A stretch of DNA of 64,000 nt, taken from Sphingomonas kyeonggiensis. Its GTDB lineage: Bacteria > Pseudomonadota > Alphaproteobacteria > Sphingomonadales > Sphingomonadaceae. Of the stretch, positions 35,974 to 45,606 are shown piece after piece. A model generated the notes under the pieces. It saw only the letters and a program-made list of their open reading frames with translations. It made no database searches and was not told the DNA's origin. The stretch is from NCBI RefSeq assembly GCF_014196745.1, contig NZ_JACIEH010000001.1, forward strand, positions 372,001-436,000. The letters run 5' to 3'. Made by a program: the position numbers and the translations under genes. Within the stretch, counting starts at the first letter, position 1. Every line of letters begins with the position of its first letter.

Positions 35974-36867
35974 TTACCCCCTCTGCAGCTTCCCCAGAAT
36001 CAGCATCGTCTGCTCGCTGCCCGACCCCGGCACGATCTCCCCGGTCCGGTCGGTGATCTGCGCCCATTGCGCCTGCACCGCCTCCGGGGTGAGCGCTTCC
36101 AGCTTCGCACCCTGGGTCAGCGTCACATAGGCGGCCTGGACCACCCCGCCGCCGGCGCCGACGATCTGGTTGGTCGGCGCGTCCTCGCTTACCAGGAACA
36201 GCGCCGCTGGCGCCACATTCTCGGGCGCGAAGGCCTTGAAGGCTTCCTCGGGGAACAGGTCCTCGGTCATCCGGGTGCCCGCCACCGGGGCGATCGTGTT
36301 GACCTTGATCCCGTATTTCGCGCCCTCCAGGTAGAGCGTCTTGGTCAGGCCGGCCAGGCCGAGCTTGGCCGCGCCGTAATTCGCCTGGCCGAAATTGCCG
36401 AACAGCCCGGTGGAGGAGGCGGTCATCAGGATGCGGCCGTAATTGGCCTCGCGCATCGTCTCCCACACCGCCTTGGTGCAGTTGGCCGAGCCGATCAGGT
36501 GGACGTCGACGACGAACTTGAAGTCCTCGGGCTCCATCTTGGCGAAGCTCCTGTCGCGCAGCACGCCGGCATTGTTGATCAGGATGTCGATCCGGCCCCA
36601 TTTCGCCTTCGCCGCCTCGACCATCGCGACCATGTGGGCATAGTCGGTGACGCTGCCGCCGTTCGACATCGCCTCGCCGCCCAGCGCCTCGATCTCCTCG
36701 ACCACCTTCAGGGCCGCGTCCGAATGCCCGGTGCCGTCGCGCGATCCGCCCAGGTCGTTGACCACCACCTTGGCTCCGCGCTTCGCCAGCTCGAGGGCAT
36801 AGGCGCGGCCCAGCCCGCCGCCCGCACCGGTGACGATGGCGACGCGGTCCTTGAAGTCGATGGTCAT
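35974..36867 (-). CDS. Short-chain dehydrogenase, MFE-2 (HSD17B4)-like
   Basis: 297 residues from the ATG at 36867, with AAGGAGAG upstream. NAD-binding [12 protein letters not shown] at about residue 12, [11 protein letters not shown], the catalytic Ser in [13 protein letters not shown] and the YGAAKLG Tyr-Lys pair are all present. The wording around [10 protein letters not shown] and [10 protein letters not shown] matches the hydroxyacyl-CoA dehydrogenase part of the peroxisomal multifunctional enzyme. The C-terminus is longer than in basic SDRs. Probably oxidises a 3-hydroxyacyl-CoA. Monocistronic between two REP elements. Confidence 0.88.
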   Translation of the reverse strand: MTIDFKDRVAIVTGAGGGLGRAYALELAKRGAKVVVNDLGGSRDGTGHSDAALKVVEEIEALGGEAMSNGGSVTDYAHMVAMVEAAKAKWGRIDILINNAGVLRDRSFAKMEPEDFKFVVDVHLIGSANCTKAVWETMREANYGRILMTASSTGLFGNFGQANYGAAKLGLAGLTKTLYLEGAKYGIKVNTIAPVAGTRMTEDLFPEEAFKAFAPENVAPAALFLVSEDAPTNQIVGAGGGVVQAAYVTLTQGAKLEALTPEAVQAQWAQITDRTGEIVPGSGSEQTMLILGKLQRG

Positions 36868-36942
36868 GCAGCTCTCTCCTTTGGAAGAGAGCTTAGGCAG
36901 GGCGGGGAGGGGGAGACAACCCAAACCGTCACCCGCCCCAAA

Positions 36943-37025
36943 CCGTCATCCCGGCGAAAGCCGGGATCTCAGGCGATGGCGCGGGGAAGGAGCCGCACGA
37001 GATCCCGGCTTTCGCCGGGATGACG
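36943..37025. repeat. REP-like palindromic element, family B, copy 3
   Basis: Same family as 30968; the spacer reads AGGCGATGGCGCGGGGAAGG at its centre, a slight variant. Confidence 0.85.
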
Positions 37026-37066
37026 AAGGGGAGGCGAGCGCGCGGCCCGCCCCCCAGGCGCGTCAA

Positions 37067-37486
37067 TCACCGCGACTGGCGGCAGTGATCCTTGATGGTC
37101 TTCGAGCAGCGCGGATAGCTCTTCGGGTCCGAGGGCATAGGCGCGGCAGCGGTCGCCGGGGCGGCGGGGGCCGCCGCGTCCGCGGTCGTATCCGGTGCGG
37201 GAGCGGCCGGCGGGGCGGGCGGCGTGGTCGTCGCATCCGGCGCCGCGGGCATGGCCGGGGCGGCGGGCGGCGGGTTGGTCGCGGGCGGCGGCGGCGCTGC
37301 CGGATCGGCCGGAGTCGCGGGTTCCGCAGGCGGGGTCGGGGCGGTCTGCGCGTCGGTCGGCGGCGGCGGGGGAGCCGGCGGCGTGGCCGGTGTCGTCTGC
37401 TGCTGCGGATTGGTCTGGGGCATGTCCTGCGCGATGGCAGTGCCGCCGATCGCAAGGGCGGCCGAGGCCAGGAGCATGAACTTCAT
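37067..37486 (-). CDS. Proline-rich secreted protein with C-terminal YPxC...CRQ motif
   Basis: 139 residues from the ATG at 37486, with AGAGGAAG upstream. Signal peptide MKFMLLASAALAIGGTAIA, then about 95 residues of Pro/Ala/Thr repeats (PPAPPPPPTDAQ; TPPAEPATPADP), and a compact tail SYPRCSKTIKDHCRQSR with two Cys. The Pro-Ala part resembles periplasm-spanning linkers. The tail motif is shared with the next gene upstream, so the two are distant paralogues or share a short domain. Function unknown. Confidence 0.7.
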   Translation of the reverse strand: MKFMLLASAALAIGGTAIAQDMPQTNPQQQTTPATPPAPPPPPTDAQTAPTPPAEPATPADPAAPPPPATNPPPAAPAMPAAPDATTTPPAPPAAPAPDTTADAAAPAAPATAAAPMPSDPKSYPRCSKTIKDHCRQSR

Positions 37487-37532
37487 CGAAAACTTCCTCT
37501 CTGTCGCTCCCCCTGCACCCCTCGAAAACGCA

Positions 37533-37564
37533 TGTGCCGGGCACGACGTTGCGCGCCCGGCACA
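37533..37564 (-). terminator. Terminator between the two secreted-protein genes
   Basis: Perfect 10-bp arms TGTGCCGGGC and GCCCGGCACA, followed on the minus strand by GTTTTC. It separates the upstream gene from 37067-37486. Confidence 0.7.
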
Positions 37565-37595
37565 TTTCGGTCCCGCAAAAAGGGGCGTCTGGCGC

Positions 37596-37889
37596 TCAGC
37601 CGCCGCGCTGGCGGCAGCCGTCGAACTGGCCGCGCTTGCACAGCGGGTAGCTTTCCCTGGGCGCCGGCGGCGGGAAGGCCTGGCTCGGCGTCTGGGTGCT
37701 CGGCACGAATACCACCTGGGTTCCGGGCGGCGGGGTGGTGCCGGTGCTGAACAGCGGCGCGGCCGGGGCATAGCCACCCAGCTTGCTGGCGTCGTTGTTG
37801 GTCGGCGCTTCGGCCTTCTGCGCGGAGGTCTGCGCGTGCGTGGCGCCGGCGACGAGCGTCAGCGCGGCTGCCATGGCAAGGAGCTTCAT
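37596..37889 (-). CDS. Small secreted protein with C-terminal YPxC...CRQ motif
   Basis: 97 residues. Signal peptide MKLLAMAAALTLVAGATHA, a short Pro/Ala/Thr-rich middle (FSTGTTPPPGTQVVFVPS) and the tail SYPLCKRGQFDGCRQ. The spacing of the Cys pair and the flanking SYP and CRQ match the 37067-37486 product, while the middle parts do not align. Start at 37889 with GGAGAC upstream. No family recognised. Confidence 0.7.
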   Translation of the reverse strand: MKLLAMAAALTLVAGATHAQTSAQKAEAPTNNDASKLGGYAPAAPLFSTGTTPPPGTQVVFVPSTQTPSQAFPPPAPRESYPLCKRGQFDGCRQRGG

Positions 37890-37907
37890 GGGGTGCGTCT
37901 CCTGAAA

Positions 37908-37930
37908 CCGGGCGTGTTCGTTACGCCCGG
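37908..37930 (-). promoter_or_regulatory. Leader hairpin before the small secreted protein
   Basis: Arms CCGGGCGT and ACGCCCGG, 7-base loop, ending 19 bases before the start codon, just ahead of the ribosome site. Could stabilise the mRNA or control translation. Confidence 0.35.
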
Positions 37931-37997
37931 TCCAGCAACGCGAGGGGGAGGGGTTGGTTTCGTGAAATCGAAGTCATCAAAAACCCGCGACCCCTCA

Positions 37998-38081
37998 CCG
38001 TCATCCCGGCGAAAGCCGGGATCTCAGGCGAAGGCGCGGGGCAAGAGCCGCACGAGATCCCGGCTTTCGCCGGGATGACGG
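37998..38081. repeat. REP-like palindromic element, family B, copy 4
   Basis: Same arms as 30968, ending 4 bases from the phoB stop codon, so it probably forms the 3' end of the pst-pho transcript. Confidence 0.85.
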
Positions 38082-38084
38082 ATA

Positions 38085-38777
38085 TTAGTTCCCCGCGTCC
38101 AGCGCGTACCCGGCCGAGCGCACCGTCCGGATGATGTCCGGCCGGTTGCCCTTGTTGATCGCCTTGCGCAGGCGCCGGATGTGCACGTCCACCGTCCGGC
38201 TCTCGATGTCGCTGTCATGGCCCCACACCGCGTCGAGCAGCCGCTCGCGCGAGAAGACCCAGCCCGGATGCTCGAGGAAGTGCTTGAGCAGGCGGAACTC
38301 GGTCGGCCCCAGCTGCACCACTTCGCCGGCGCGGCGGACCTTGTGGCCCACCGTGTCCATCTCGATGTCCGAATAGGTCAGCGCCTCGCCGGCCAGCGCC
38401 GGTCGCACGCGCCGCAGCACCGCGCCGACGCGGGCAACCAGCTCGCGCGGAGAGAAGGGCTTGGTGACATAGTCGTCCGCGCCGGTCTCGAGCCCGCGGA
38501 CGCGATCCTCTTCCTCGCCGCGCGCGGTGAGCATGATGATCGGCACGTTCGCGGTCTCGGGCATGCGGCGCAGGCGCCGGCAGACCTCGATGCCGCTCAG
38601 CCCCTCGACCATCCAGTCGAGCAGCACGATGTCCGGTGTCGCCTCCTTGGCGAGGAGCAGGGCTTCCTCCCCGTCCGGGGTGTGCTTCACCTCATAATCT
38701 TCACGCTTGAAGTGATAGGCGACCAGTTCCGCGATTGCGGCGTCGTCCTCGACGAGAAGCATCTTAACTCGGGCCAT
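38085..38777 (-). CDS. phoB: Phosphate regulon response regulator
   Basis: 230 residues. Receiver domain with acidic pocket (E10-D12), phosphoacceptor D54 (IVLLDWMVEG) and K106 (VTKPFSP), then an OmpR-type winged helix (LGPTEFRLLKHFLEHPGWVF; SRTVDVHIRRLRKAI). The GLSGIEVCRRLR wording and DWM at the acceptor are typical of PhoB. It is phosphorylated by PhoR under phosphate limitation and binds Pho boxes such as the one before pstS. Last gene of the operon. Confidence 0.96.
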   Translation of the reverse strand: MARVKMLLVEDDAAIAELVAYHFKREDYEVKHTPDGEEALLLAKEATPDIVLLDWMVEGLSGIEVCRRLRRMPETANVPIIMLTARGEEEDRVRGLETGADDYVTKPFSPRELVARVGAVLRRVRPALAGEALTYSDIEMDTVGHKVRRAGEVVQLGPTEFRLLKHFLEHPGWVFSRERLLDAVWGHDSDIESRTVDVHIRRLRKAINKGNRPDIIRTVRSAGYALDAGN

Positions 38778-38796
38778 ATTTTCCCCGTTTCCCCGC

Positions 38797-39498
38797 TTAG
38801 TTCGCTCCGGCCTCGCCGGTCTCGCGCTCGGCCATATATTCGCCTGTCGCCGCGAAATAGACCATCTCGGCCACGTTGGTGGCGTGATCGCCCACCCTCT
38901 CCAGGTTCTTCGCCACGAACAGCAGGTGCGCCACCTGGCTGATCGTCCTCGAATTCTCGACCATATAGGTCACAAGGGTGCGGAAGATCGAATCATAGAA
39001 ATCGTCGAGCGCATTGTCGCGCTTGCACACCCGGATCGCAGCCTCGGGATCGCGCGCCGAATAGGCGTCGAGCACGTCATGGACCATGTCCGCGGCCAGC
39101 TGGCCCATCGACGGCAGGATCGAGACGACGTCGATCCGCTCCTCGCCCTCGGCATGGATCAGCGGCACGCGCTTGGCGATGTTCTTGGCATAGTCGCCGA
39201 TCCGCTCGATCACCGCGGCGATCTTGAGCGCGGCGATCACTTCGCGCAGGTCGTCCGCCATCGGCGCCCGCAGCGCGATCACCCGGACGACGAGCTTTTC
39301 CAGCTCGGCCTCGATCGCGTCGATCTGCTTGTCCTTCTTGCGGACCTCATTGGCCAGCTCGGCATCGCCGCGCGACAGCGCCAGCATGGCGTCCTCGATC
39401 GCCTGCTCGGCCAGCCCGCCCATTTGCGAGATCAGCGCGCGCAGCTGCCCGATGTCCTGATCGAACGCCTTTACGGTATGTTCCTGGCCAGTCGACAT
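38797..39498 (-). CDS. phoU: Phosphate signalling protein PhoU
   Basis: 233 residues from the ATG at 39498. All-helical, two PhoU repeats each with the metal-binding E(R)IGDYAKN-type motif (VIERIGDYAKNIAKR and LERVGDHATNVAEM). It links the Pst transporter to PhoR and keeps the regulon off when phosphate is plentiful. Gap of 11 bases from pstB and 19 to phoB. Confidence 0.96.
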   Translation of the reverse strand: MSTGQEHTVKAFDQDIGQLRALISQMGGLAEQAIEDAMLALSRGDAELANEVRKKDKQIDAIEAELEKLVVRVIALRAPMADDLREVIAALKIAAVIERIGDYAKNIAKRVPLIHAEGEERIDVVSILPSMGQLAADMVHDVLDAYSARDPEAAIRVCKRDNALDDFYDSIFRTLVTYMVENSRTISQVAHLLFVAKNLERVGDHATNVAEMVYFAATGEYMAERETGEAGAN

Positions 39499-39509
39499 GA
39501 TGCCTGCTC

Positions 39510-40298
39510 TTAGCCGTAACGGCCGGTAATGTAATCCTTCGTCCGCTCCTGCTTCGGCGCGGTGAAGATATTGTCGGTGTCGCCATACTCGACCAGCTGG
39601 CCGAGATGGAAGAAGGCGGTCTTCTGGCTGACGCGCGCCGCCTGCTGCATATTGTGGGTGACGATCACGATGGCGTAGCGGCCCTTGAGCTCGTGGATCA
39701 GCTCCTCGATCTTGGCGGTGGCGATCGGATCGAGCGCCGAGCAGGGCTCGTCCATCAGGATCACCTCGGGGTCGACGGCGATCGCCCGGGCGATGCAGAG
39801 GCGCTGCTGCTGGCCGCCCGAAAGCGCGGTGCCGCTGTCGCTCAGCCGGTCCTTCACTTCGTCCCACAGGCCGGCGCGGCGCAGCGACTGCTCGACGATC
39901 CCGTCCAGCGCGCCCTTCGACGCCGCCAGCCCGTGGATGCGCGGGCCGTACGCCACATTCTCGTAGATCGACTTGGGGAAGGGGTTCGGCTTCTGGAACA
40001 CCATGCCGACGCGGGCGCGCAGCTGCACCACGTCCATCGCGGAGGAATAGATGTCCTCGCCGTCCAGCGTGATCTCACCGGTCACCCGGGCGCTGGCGAT
40101 CGTGTCGTTCATCCGGTTGAGCGTGCGCAGGAAGGTCGACTTGCCGCAGCCCGACGGGCCGATGAACGCGGTGACATGGTCCATGTCGACGTCGATCGAG
40201 ACGTCGCGGATCGCCTGCTTGTCGCCGTAGGACACGCTGACGCCGCGGGCGGACATCTTGTGCCCGGTGCCGGTGGGAAAGGGAGTGGCGTCGGTCAT
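39510..40298 (-). CDS. pstB: Phosphate ABC transporter ATP-binding protein
   Basis: 262 residues from the ATG at 40298, which overlaps the pstA stop (TAATG). Walker [11 protein letters not shown]-loop [11 protein letters not shown], signature [14 protein letters not shown], Walker [14 protein letters not shown] and the switch His in VTHNMQQA are all present. It drives phosphate import through PstA and PstC. Confidence 0.97.
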   Translation of the reverse strand: MTDATPFPTGTGHKMSARGVSVSYGDKQAIRDVSIDVDMDHVTAFIGPSGCGKSTFLRTLNRMNDTIASARVTGEITLDGEDIYSSAMDVVQLRARVGMVFQKPNPFPKSIYENVAYGPRIHGLAASKGALDGIVEQSLRRAGLWDEVKDRLSDSGTALSGGQQQRLCIARAIAVDPEVILMDEPCSALDPIATAKIEELIHELKGRYAIVIVTHNMQQAARVSQKTAFFHLGQLVEYGDTDNIFTAPKQERTKDYITGRYG

Positions 40299-41599
40299 TA
40301 CCAGCGGGTCTCGAACTTGTTGCGAAGATAGATGGCGAGCCCGTTCATGGCGAGCAGGAACACCAGCAGCACCAGGATCGCGGCGGAGGTCTTCTCGACG
40401 AAGCCGCGGCTGACTTCGTCGGACCACAGGAAGATCTGGACGGGCAGCACGGTGGCCGGATCGGTGAAGCCGCTCGGCGGGGTGACGATGAAGGCGCGCA
40501 TGCCGATCAGCAGCAGCGGCGCGGTCTCGCCCAGCGCACGCGCCATGCCGATGATCGTGCCGGTCAGGATGCCCGGCATGGCGAGGGGGAGGACATGGTG
40601 GAAAACCACCTGGATCCGGCTCGCCCCGATGCCCAATGCGGCGTCGCGGATCGACGGGGGCACGCCCTTGATCGCGTTGCGGCTGGCGATGACGATCACC
40701 GGCATGATCATCAGCGCGAGCGTCAGCCCGCCGACGATCGCCGCCGAGCGCGGAAAGAGCGGGCCGAAAGTGTGGCCGCCGATCTGCCAGCTGCCCAGGA
40801 ACACCGCCAGGCCGAGCAGGCCGAAGATGATCGAGGGCACCGCCGCCAGGTTGTTGATCGACACTTCGATCAGGTCGGTCCAGCGGTTCTTCGGGGCATA
40901 TTCCTCGAGATAGATCGCCGAGAGCACGCCGACCGGGAAGGCGATCAGGAAGGTCACCAGCATGGTCAGCAGCGAGCCTTTGAGCGCCCCCCAGATGCCC
41001 ACCGCCACCGGATCGTTCGAATTGCTCGCGCTGAAGAAGCCCCAGTTGAAGCCGGTGCGCAGCTGCCCCGCCTGGCTGAGCTTGCGGGCATCCGCCTGGA
41101 CGTTCGCCGGGCCTTCGCCGCGCGATCCCATCTCGAGCTCGGTCGAGGCGGGCACCCAGATGGTCGCCTTGCCGTCGAGGATCGCGGGATGCGCCTTGAT
41201 CCTGTCGCGCACCGTCACCCAGGCGCTGTTCGAGGCGAGCGAATAGCCTGCCGGGCTGGTCGCCAGCGTCTCGACCTTGTCCTGCAGCCCGGCCCCGGCC
41301 AGCGCCAGGTCGGCACCCGGGGTCTTGAGGTGCGAACGGTCGATCTCGATGCCCAGCTTCGGGAAGTCGAAGTGCAGCGCCACTTCGCTGCGGGTGAAGC
41401 CGCGCGCGCCATTGGCCATCATCGTCGCGATCAGGAAGGCGAGGAAGGCGGCGGAGAGGATCACCGCCATCATCCCGAACAGCTTGAAGCGCCGCTCGCG
41501 CGCATAGCGGCGGCGGATGCGCTTCTGCATCGCCGCGCTCTTCCAGTCGGTCGGCGTCCGCTCGGGCGCGGGAGCAGGGGAGGCGACGCGCTTACTCAT
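40298..41599 (-). CDS. pstA: Phosphate ABC transporter permease PstA
   Basis: 433 residues, longer than E. coli PstA (296). The extra N-terminal part of about 180 residues, with one membrane segment and a periplasmic region, is the DUF3333-type extension known in alphaproteobacteria. The C-terminal permease has the EAA-type loop ([19 protein letters not shown]). It overlaps pstC by 8 bases. Confidence 0.95.
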   Translation of the reverse strand: MSKRVASPAPAPERTPTDWKSAAMQKRIRRRYARERRFKLFGMMAVILSAAFLAFLIATMMANGARGFTRSEVALHFDFPKLGIEIDRSHLKTPGADLALAGAGLQDKVETLATSPAGYSLASNSAWVTVRDRIKAHPAILDGKATIWVPASTELEMGSRGEGPANVQADARKLSQAGQLRTGFNWGFFSASNSNDPVAVGIWGALKGSLLTMLVTFLIAFPVGVLSAIYLEEYAPKNRWTDLIEVSINNLAAVPSIIFGLLGLAVFLGSWQIGGHTFGPLFPRSAAIVGGLTLALMIMPVIVIASRNAIKGVPPSIRDAALGIGASRIQVVFHHVLPLAMPGILTGTIIGMARALGETAPLLLIGMRAFIVTPPSGFTDPATVLPVQIFLWSDEVSRGFVEKTSAAILVLLVFLLAMNGLAIYLRNKFETRW

Positions 41600-42968
41600 A
41601 GGCTTCGCGATACTTCTTCACGACGCGCAGCGCGACGATGTTGAGCAGCAGGGTGATCACGAACAGTGTCAGGCCCAGCGCGAAGGCCGCCAGCGTCTTG
41701 GGGCTGTCGAACTCGCTCTCGCCGGTCAGCAGGTCGACGATCTGCTTGGTGACGGTGGTCGCGCTCTCGAACGGGTTGAGCGTGATGTTGGCGGCGCCGC
41801 TCGCGGCCATCACCACGATCATCGTCTCGCCGATCGCGCGGCTGACGGCGAGCAGCACGCCCGCCACCACGCCCGGCAGCGCCGCGGGCAGCAGCACGCG
41901 CGAGATCGTCTCCGAATTGGTCGCGCCCATCGCCAGGCTGCCGTCGCGCATCGCGGTCGGCACCGCGGCGATCGAGTCGTCGGCAAGGCTCGAGACGAAC
42001 GGGATGATCATCACCCCCATCACCAGGCCGGCCGCCAGCGCGCTCTCGGCCGAGGCGAAGGGCATGCCGAGGAACACCGCCAGGTTGCGCACCGCCGGCG
42101 CCACGGTCAGCGCGGCGAAATAGCCATAGACCACGGTCGGCACGCCGGCGAGAATCTCGAGCAGCGGCTTCATCCAGCGGCGCACGCGCGGTGCGGCATA
42201 TTGGGTGAGGTAGATCGCGCTCATCAGGCCGAACGGGATGGCGACCAGCATCGCGATCACCGCGCCGATGAAGAAGGTGCCCCAGAACAGCGGCACCGCG
42301 CCCAGCGACTTGCCCGGATTGTTCGGGTCGATCAGCTGCGGGCTCCAGTGCGTGCTGAACAGGAAGTCCTGCGGCGGCACCATCGCGAAGAAGCGCATCG
42401 ATTCCCAGAACAGCGACAGGAAGATGCCCACCGTCGTCAGGATCGCGATCAGCGAGGCGAGCAGCAGGATCAGCATCAGCCCGCGCTCCACCCGGGTGCG
42501 CGCGCGGAAGGTCGGGCTGGTCCGGGTGAAGGCGAAGGCACCGCCGGCAAAGGCGAGCAGGATCGCGATCCCGGTGCCGGTCCAGCCGTAGAATGCGATC
42601 GCCGCGCGCATCGGCTCGACCAGCGCGGTGGCGGTATCGTCGAAGGTCGCATCGGCGCGACCCAGCGCCACGTCGCGCGCTTCGCCCAGGATCGTGTCGC
42701 GCTCGAAGGCGAAGTCGGAGAGCTGGCTGGCCGCCGGCGACTTGAGCACCTGGTCCTTGATCAGCGCCGGGCTCAGCGCGCTCCAAACTGCGATGAACAG
42801 CAGGGCCGGCAGCACCGTCCACATCGCCACGTACCAGCCATGCTGCGAGGGCAGCGAATGGAGCCGCTTCTGTCCGCCGCGATCGAACCGCACGGCACGC
42901 GCACGCGCCGTCAGCCAGCCGATCAGGCCAAGGCCCACCACGACGAACAGGAGCGCGAAGACATTCAC
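41592..42968 (-). CDS. pstC: Phosphate ABC transporter permease PstC
   Basis: 458 residues from a GTG at 42968; no in-frame ATG is close. Longer than E. coli PstC (319) because of an N-terminal extension with two extra membrane segments (LLFVVVGLGLIGWLTARAR). The permease loop reads AVPTAMRDGSLAMGATNSE. Overlaps pstA. Confidence 0.95.
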   Translation of the reverse strand: MNVFALLFVVVGLGLIGWLTARARAVRFDRGGQKRLHSLPSQHGWYVAMWTVLPALLFIAVWSALSPALIKDQVLKSPAASQLSDFAFERDTILGEARDVALGRADATFDDTATALVEPMRAAIAFYGWTGTGIAILLAFAGGAFAFTRTSPTFRARTRVERGLMLILLLASLIAILTTVGIFLSLFWESMRFFAMVPPQDFLFSTHWSPQLIDPNNPGKSLGAVPLFWGTFFIGAVIAMLVAIPFGLMSAIYLTQYAAPRVRRWMKPLLEILAGVPTVVYGYFAALTVAPAVRNLAVFLGMPFASAESALAAGLVMGVMIIPFVSSLADDSIAAVPTAMRDGSLAMGATNSETISRVLLPAALPGVVAGVLLAVSRAIGETMIVVMAASGAANITLNPFESATTVTKQIVDLLTGESEFDSPKTLAAFALGLTLFVITLLLNIVALRVVKKYREAYE

Positions 42969-43020
42969 CGGGACGTCAACTCAGGTCGGGATTCAAGGAA
43001 ATGGGAGATGATGTCCTCGT

Positions 43021-44064
43021 TCAGTGCAACTGGGCGGGGTCGAGCGCAATCCCCTCCGCGATGATTTTGGCGGACTGGTCCTGCACGTCGGTGGGTGCCG
43101 CGATCAGGCCGCGCTTGTTCAGCTCGCCCTTGGGCTTCCACATCGTGGCATAGAGATCGAGGAAGTCCTGCATCCCGCGCACCGCCTTGATGTGGCGCTT
43201 CTTCACATAGATGTAGAGCGGGCGGCCGCCGGGATATTTGCCGGTGACGATGTCGTTGTTGGTCGGTCCCACGCCCTCGATCTCGGTGCCGTGCAGCCGG
43301 TCGATATTCTCCTCGAGATACGAATAGCCGAAGATGCCGATCGCATTGGGGTTCTGGCTCAGGCCCTGGACGATCAGGTTGTCGTTCTCGCCCTTGTCGA
43401 CATAGGGGCCGTCGTCGCGGATCCGCAGGCAGGCGTCCTGGAACTTGGCGGGATCATGCCCGTCCTTGATCGCCTTCGCCTTCGCCTTCGCCTCCGGCCA
43501 GGCGGCCAGGCAGCCCGGCTCCATCATCAGCTCGATGAACGCGTCGCGCGTGCCGCTGGTCGAGGGCGGGCCCATCACATAGATCGGGATCGCCGGCAGC
43601 GACGGATTGACGTCGTGCCAGGTCTTGGCGGTGTTCGGCTTGCCCATCGGGTTGGCGGCGAGCGCCAGGTACAGGTCCTTGCGGCTCAGCTTCAGCTTTG
43701 GCCCGTTGTTGCTCTCGGCCAGCACCACGCCGTCGAGCCCGATCTGCACTTCCAGTATCTCGCCGACGCTGTTCTTCTGGCACTGGTCATATTCGGTGCG
43801 CTTCATCCGGCGCGAGGCATTGGCGATGTCGGGATATTGCGAGCCGACGCCTTCGCAGAACGCCCGGAAGCCCGCGCCCGAGCCGATCGACTCGATCACC
43901 GGCGCCGCGCGGCGCTTGTCCTGGTTGACGAAGGCCTCGGCCACCGCGGTGGTGAAGGGGAAGACGGTCGAGGACCCCACGGCGCGGATCGGGCGCACCG
44001 CGCCACCGTCGCAAGCCGAGAGAGCCACTGCGGAAAACGCGAAAAGCGCAAGTCTGCCAAGCAT
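43021..44064 (-). CDS. pstS: Phosphate-binding lipoprotein/periplasmic protein
   Basis: 347 residues from the ATG at 44064, with AGGAGA upstream. Signal with a lipobox-like LSAC at residue 18. Phosphate-binding blocks: IRAVGSSTVFPFT, ESIGSGAGFRAFCEG, IANASRRMK and GPPSTSGTRDAF. It captures phosphate for PstCAB. A Pho box lies 84 bases upstream. The gene stands between phoR and pstC, 52 bases from the latter. Confidence 0.95.
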   Translation of the reverse strand: MLGRLALFAFSAVALSACDGGAVRPIRAVGSSTVFPFTTAVAEAFVNQDKRRAAPVIESIGSGAGFRAFCEGVGSQYPDIANASRRMKRTEYDQCQKNSVGEILEVQIGLDGVVLAESNNGPKLKLSRKDLYLALAANPMGKPNTAKTWHDVNPSLPAIPIYVMGPPSTSGTRDAFIELMMEPGCLAAWPEAKAKAKAIKDGHDPAKFQDACLRIRDDGPYVDKGENDNLIVQGLSQNPNAIGIFGYSYLEENIDRLHGTEIEGVGPTNNDIVTGKYPGGRPLYIYVKKRHIKAVRGMQDFLDLYATMWKPKGELNKRGLIAAPTDVQDQSAKIIAEGIALDPAQLH

Positions 44065-44147
44065 CGCCGTCTCCTGTCCCTGGGTTGAGAGAATCACGGG
44101 GGCATGCGCCGGACGGTCGCCCCCCAGCGCGCCCTTCGGACTCTAGC

Positions 44148-44165
44148 GTGACAGGTTGATGACAC
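44148..44165 (-). promoter_or_regulatory. Pho box upstream of pstS
   Basis: On the minus strand GTGTCAT-CAAC-CTGTCAC: two 7-bp CTGTCAT-like direct repeats with the 11-bp period that PhoB recognises, oriented toward pstS. A further CTGTCAT lies at 44180-44174, overlapping the end of phoR. Confidence 0.75.
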
Positions 44166-44171
44166 TCGGCG

Positions 44172-45368
44172 TCATGACAGGCGCTGGACGGGAAGCAGCA
44201 CGGTGACCGTCGAACCCTTGCCGACGGTGCTGGTGATGTCGAACCGCCCGCGGTGCCGCTCGACGATGTGCTTGACGATCGACAGGCCCAGGCCGGTGCC
44301 GCCGATCGTGCGGCTGCGGCCGGCATCGACCCGGTAGAAGCGCTCGGTCAGGCGCGGCAGATGCTCGGGGGCGATGCCGTCGCCCTGGTCGGTCACGGTC
44401 AGGCGGATCATCGATTCGCCCTCGGGCAGCAGGCTGACCAGGATCGGCGTGCCTTCCTTGCCGTACTTCATCGCGTTGCCGATGACATTGTGGAGTAGCT
44501 GGCTGAGCTGCGAGGCGTCACCGCGCACCGGAGGCACCTCGGCCACTTCGGTCACCACATCGGCGGCGCGCGGCACGCCCGAAAGCTCCAGGCAGACTTC
44601 GTCGATCAGCTCGTCCAGCGCTACGGGATTGTCCGGCGCGCGATATTTCTCCGCCTCGATCCGGCTCAGCGAGATCAGGTCGTCGATCAGGCGCTGCATG
44701 CGGCGCGCCTCGTCGTGCATGATCTTCAGGAAGCGCTTGCGCAGCCCCGGCTCCTCGCCCGCGCCATCCTCCAGCGTCTCGACATAGCCGAGCAGCGAGG
44801 CGAGGGGGGTGCGCAGCTCGTGGCTGGCATTGGCGACGAAATCGACGCGCATGCGTTCGCTGGCATAGCTGCCGGTGCGGTCGATCAGATGGACGATCCG
44901 GCGCCCGTCCGCGATCGCGGTCACCCGCATCTCCCAGCGCTGGTCGCGCGTGCCGAGGCCGACCAGGTGGATCGGCGCGCCCGGATTCTGGTCGCTGGTG
45001 TTCATCAGCCGCTCGGCGGCGGCGGGATGGCGGATGGCGACGCGGACGTCCTCGCCCAATATGTGCTGGCCGAGCAGGGTGCGCGCCGGCGGGTTGGCGG
45101 CGGTCACCCGGCGGTCGGCGATCAGCAGCACCGGCTCGGCGATCGCGTCGAGCACCTCGGCGATGCCCGGCCCCTCGCTGACGGTCGGCGCGGTATCGAA
45201 CGTGCCCGGCGCCTCGGCGCCGGCGGTGGCGAGCAGCACGGCCGCGACGCCGCACACCAGCATCACCAGGCTGGTCTGCACGTCGCCGCCCAGCAACAGC
45301 CCCGCCAGCGCGCCGGCGGCGACGATGCCGAGCGCCACGAGCGCCTTGATACCAGGGGAATAGGGCAT
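44172..45368 (-). CDS. phoR: Phosphate regulon sensor histidine kinase
   Basis: 398 residues. Two N-terminal membrane segments (about 8-26 and 31-48), a PAS domain (IAEPVLLIADRRVTAANPPA), the HisKA box with H183 (FVANASHELRTPLASL), and a HATPase with NVIGNAMKYG, DQGDGI and GTGLGLSIVKHI. No periplasmic sensor loop, as in E. coli PhoR. It phosphorylates PhoB when the Pst system signals low phosphate. First gene of the block; the Pho box lies just after it. Confidence 0.94.
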   Translation of the reverse strand: MPYSPGIKALVALGIVAAGALAGLLLGGDVQTSLVMLVCGVAAVLLATAGAEAPGTFDTAPTVSEGPGIAEVLDAIAEPVLLIADRRVTAANPPARTLLGQHILGEDVRVAIRHPAAAERLMNTSDQNPGAPIHLVGLGTRDQRWEMRVTAIADGRRIVHLIDRTGSYASERMRVDFVANASHELRTPLASLLGYVETLEDGAGEEPGLRKRFLKIMHDEARRMQRLIDDLISLSRIEAEKYRAPDNPVALDELIDEVCLELSGVPRAADVVTEVAEVPPVRGDASQLSQLLHNVIGNAMKYGKEGTPILVSLLPEGESMIRLTVTDQGDGIAPEHLPRLTERFYRVDAGRSRTIGGTGLGLSIVKHIVERHRGRFDITSTVGKGSTVTVLLPVQRLS

Positions 45369-45456
45369 GTGGCGGCTCTTCTAGGGGGCGCTCAACCTTT
45401 CGTCACCCCGCTACTTCGTCGCCGTTCCTCTTCTTCGTCATCCCCGCTCTCTTCCT

Positions 45457-45540
45457 CGTCATCCCGGCGAAGGCGGGGATCCAGAGTCACGAAGGCCTTC
45501 GCGCTGTCATCCTGGATCCTCGCCTTCGCGGGGATGACGG
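45457..45540. repeat. REP-like palindromic element, family A, copy 2
   Basis: Imperfect inverted arms (core CGAAGGCGGGGATCC at the left, GGATCCTCGCCTTCGCGG at the right) with a degenerate middle. Related to 11336-11420. Confidence 0.75.
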
Positions 45541-45606
45541 TTTTTGGGACGAGAGGCACCGTCGATTTACGATTGCGAAAGAGGGCAGGGCGCAGGACAA
45601 TGCGTC

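Noticed and set aside
41517..43064. Open frame of 515 codons opposite pstA and pstC
   Set aside because: Antisense of membrane-protein genes, no recognisable domain.
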